A stretch of 8,287 bases of DNA from a bacterium. GTDB lineage: Bacteria > Cyanobacteriota > Sericytochromatia > S15B-MN24 > VGJW01. Below the pieces are notes generated by a model. It saw only the letters and a list, made by a program, of their open reading frames with translations, made no database searches and had not been told where the DNA came from. Location: the NCBI GenBank assembly GCA_021790035.1, contig JAJYIO010000086.1, positions 1 through 8,287 of the forward strand, written 5' to 3'. A program made the position numbers and the translations under genes. Positions 7,307 through 8,287 of this stretch are shown here, in pieces (the first letter of the stretch is position 1; every line of letters starts with the position of its first letter).

Positions 7307-7365
7307 CGGCAAGACTGCCGCGATCCAGCAGGGGTTCCGTTGTGGATGGGGAGCCCACGGCAGTC
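7307..7365 (-). promoter_or_regulatory. Candidate structured leader of the FapA-family gene with competing hairpins
   Basis: On the minus strand GACTGCCG (7365-7358) pairs perfectly with CGGCAGTC (7320-7313) as an 8-bp stem around a 37-nt loop. Within the loop, ATCCA (plus 7323-7327) can pair with TGGAT (7343-7347). The downstream arm can alternatively form a local hairpin, CGGCA-GTCT-TGCCG (7320-7307), with a 5-bp stem and 4-nt loop. The two pairings share bases 7316-7320 and are mutually exclusive. AGGAGA begins 8 nt after the local hairpin. The pairings are direct observations; a regulatory role is inference. I could not match it to a known riboswitch. Confidence 0.35.
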
Positions 7366-7385
7366 GAGGGCAACATGTATTGCCC

Positions 7386-7391
7386 AGTTTA
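7386..7391 (-). promoter_or_regulatory. Possible -10 element upstream of the FapA-family gene
   Basis: TAAACT on the minus strand matches four of six positions of TATAAT and lies in an AT-richer patch of an otherwise GC-rich window. A start near 7379 would place the whole hairpin leader in the transcript. The -35 region at 16-18 bp spacing is poor, so this is tentative. Confidence 0.22.
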
Positions 7392-7399
7392 CGCGATCT

Positions 7400-7416
7400 T
7401 GTAACAGGCCTTTACA
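7400..7416. repeat. Near-palindrome TGTAA(c)AGGCCTTTACA
   Basis: TGTAA and TTACA half-sites flank an AGGCCT core. The arms are symmetric except for one extra C at 7405, giving TGTAA-N7-TTACA. It overlaps the probable -35 region of the FapA-family gene. It resembles Crp/Fnr-type operators (which usually have a 6-bp spacer) but is off by one base, so it may be a divergent operator or chance. Confidence 0.25.
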
Positions 7417-7461
7417 TCAACAACGCGGTTTCACGATTCCTTCCCGGACAAATGACGTAGA

Positions 7462-8280
7462 TCAAGTTCGGGAAGCCTGGCGTTGGCGAACCGCCTCGAA
7501 CAGCAGCAAGCCTCCGGCGACCGAGGCATTCAGGCTCGGTACCTGGCCTTGCATCGGAAACCGCACCAGGAGGTCGCACGACTCGCGTACCAGTCGGGAG
7601 AGCCCCTGGCCCTCGGCACCGATCACCAGGGCCACCGGGCCGGTGAGATCCGCATCGTACGCCACGACCTCGGCACGTTCATCCGCCCCGACCACCCAGA
7701 TGCCAGCTTCCTTGAGCTGCTCGATCGCCCGGACCAGGTTGGAAACCCGGGCAACGGGAACGTGCTCGAGGGCGCCCGCCGCCGCCTTGGCCACGACACC
7801 GGTCAATCCGACGGCGCGTCGCAACGGGATGACGACACCTTGGCTGCCGGATGCCCCGGCCGTTCGTACCAGGGCTCCGAGGTTGTGGGGATCCTCGATG
7901 CCGTCGAGCAGGAGCAAGAGCGGGCGTTCGGCGGCTCGGCTGGTCGCGATGAGCTCGTCGAAGTCCGCATAGGTCGCCGCCGCGATGGCCGCTACCAGAC
8001 CCTGGTGAGGGCCCGTTGCCAGCGCGTCGAGCTTGGCCCGATCGACCTCCTGAACGACGGCACCCTTCTCGCGTGCCAGCCGTCGCACCATGGCGACCGT
8101 GCGCGCTTCTTCCAGTCCCCTTTGCATCCAGACCTTGTTGACGGGGCGATCGCCCTTGAGGGCCTCTACCACCGCGTGCCGGCCCCACAGGAGGTCCCGG
8201 TCGCCTTCGGCCTCCGCGAATTCGCCCGCGGGCGCTGGAGGGGCGGACGGGGCGTGCCGCGGTCGGGGGGCCGGCTCCAT
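7462..8280 (-). CDS. rlmB: 23S rRNA 2'-O-methyltransferase, RlmB/TrmH (SPOUT) family
   Basis: The protein has 272 residues. RlmB transfers a methyl group from S-adenosylmethionine to the 2'-oxygen of a guanosine in the 23S rRNA peptidyl-transferase region (G2251 in E. coli). Residues about 29-105 are the N-terminal RNA-binding domain, starting with LLWGRHAVVEAL (30-41). Residues about 120-265 are the SPOUT knot domain with all three motifs: motif 1 LLDGIEDPHNLGALVRTA (124-141, with Asn133 and Arg139), motif 2 VIGAEGQGLSRL (219-230, with Glu223), and motif 3 VPSLNASVAGGLLLFEA (247-263). A Pro/Ala/Glu-rich stretch (1-28) precedes the domain and is not typical of the family. The frame stays open to the right edge, so the start may lie outside the window. 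RlmB is the best fit; another TrmH-type rRNA methyltransferase cannot be excluded. No clear terminator follows the stop at 7464-7462. Confidence 0.93.
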   Translation of the reverse strand: MEPAPRPRHAPSAPPAPAGEFAEAEGDRDLLWGRHAVVEALKGDRPVNKVWMQRGLEEARTVAMVRRLAREKGAVVQEVDRAKLDALATGPHQGLVAAIAAATYADFDELIATSRAAERPLLLLLDGIEDPHNLGALVRTAGASGSQGVVIPLRRAVGLTGVVAKAAAGALEHVPVARVSNLVRAIEQLKEAGIWVVGADERAEVVAYDADLTGPVALVIGAEGQGLSRLVRESCDLLVRFPMQGQVPSLNASVAGGLLLFEAVRQRQASRT

Positions 8281-8287
8281 CGAACGC

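Overview
The window is GC-rich (by eye well above 60%) and bacterial. All five recognisable genes lie on the minus strand, so transcription runs from high to low coordinates. Protein-coding density is high; the longest gap between genes is 279 bp. No rRNA, tRNA, mobile element, CRISPR array or phage signature is visible. There is no taxonomic marker gene. The mix (a DUF342/FapA-family protein, a DUF2225 protein fused to a cyclic-nucleotide sensor, a polysaccharide deacetylase joined to a DUF4015 hydrolase, and a many-helix membrane histidine kinase) would suit an environmental, high-GC lineage outside the well-studied model groups. A non-photosynthetic relative of Cyanobacteria is one guess, held with low confidence.

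In the direction of transcription: (1) 8280-7462, an RlmB/TrmH-family 23S rRNA 2'-O-methyltransferase whose true start may lie beyond the window edge. (2) A 192-bp gap holding a weak promoter-like element, a near-palindrome and a potentially switchable hairpin leader. (3) 7269-5929, a DUF342/FapA-family beta-helix protein. (4) A 279-bp gap with no convincing gene. (5) 5649-3007, an 880-residue secreted or membrane-anchored protein that joins a CE4-type polysaccharide deacetylase, a low-complexity linker, a divergent LysM-like module and a DUF4015 putative glycoside hydrolase. (6) A strong GC-rich hairpin at 2999-2968 that probably ends that transcript. (7) 2899-1562, a DUF2225 zinc-finger protein with a C-terminal cyclic-nucleotide-binding domain. 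(8) 1507 to the left edge, a membrane sensor histidine kinase whose last residues lie outside the window.

Genes 7 and 8 are 54 bp apart with no visible terminator and may be co-transcribed, pairing a possible cNMP sensor with a two-component kinase. The bifunctional polysaccharide enzyme has the same overall logic as PgaB and PelA (a deacetylase plus a glycan hydrolase in one exported chain) but uses a different hydrolase family. It is the most interesting protein here. No complete new multi-gene system is evident; the novelty is in domain combinations and in the leader upstream of the FapA-family gene.
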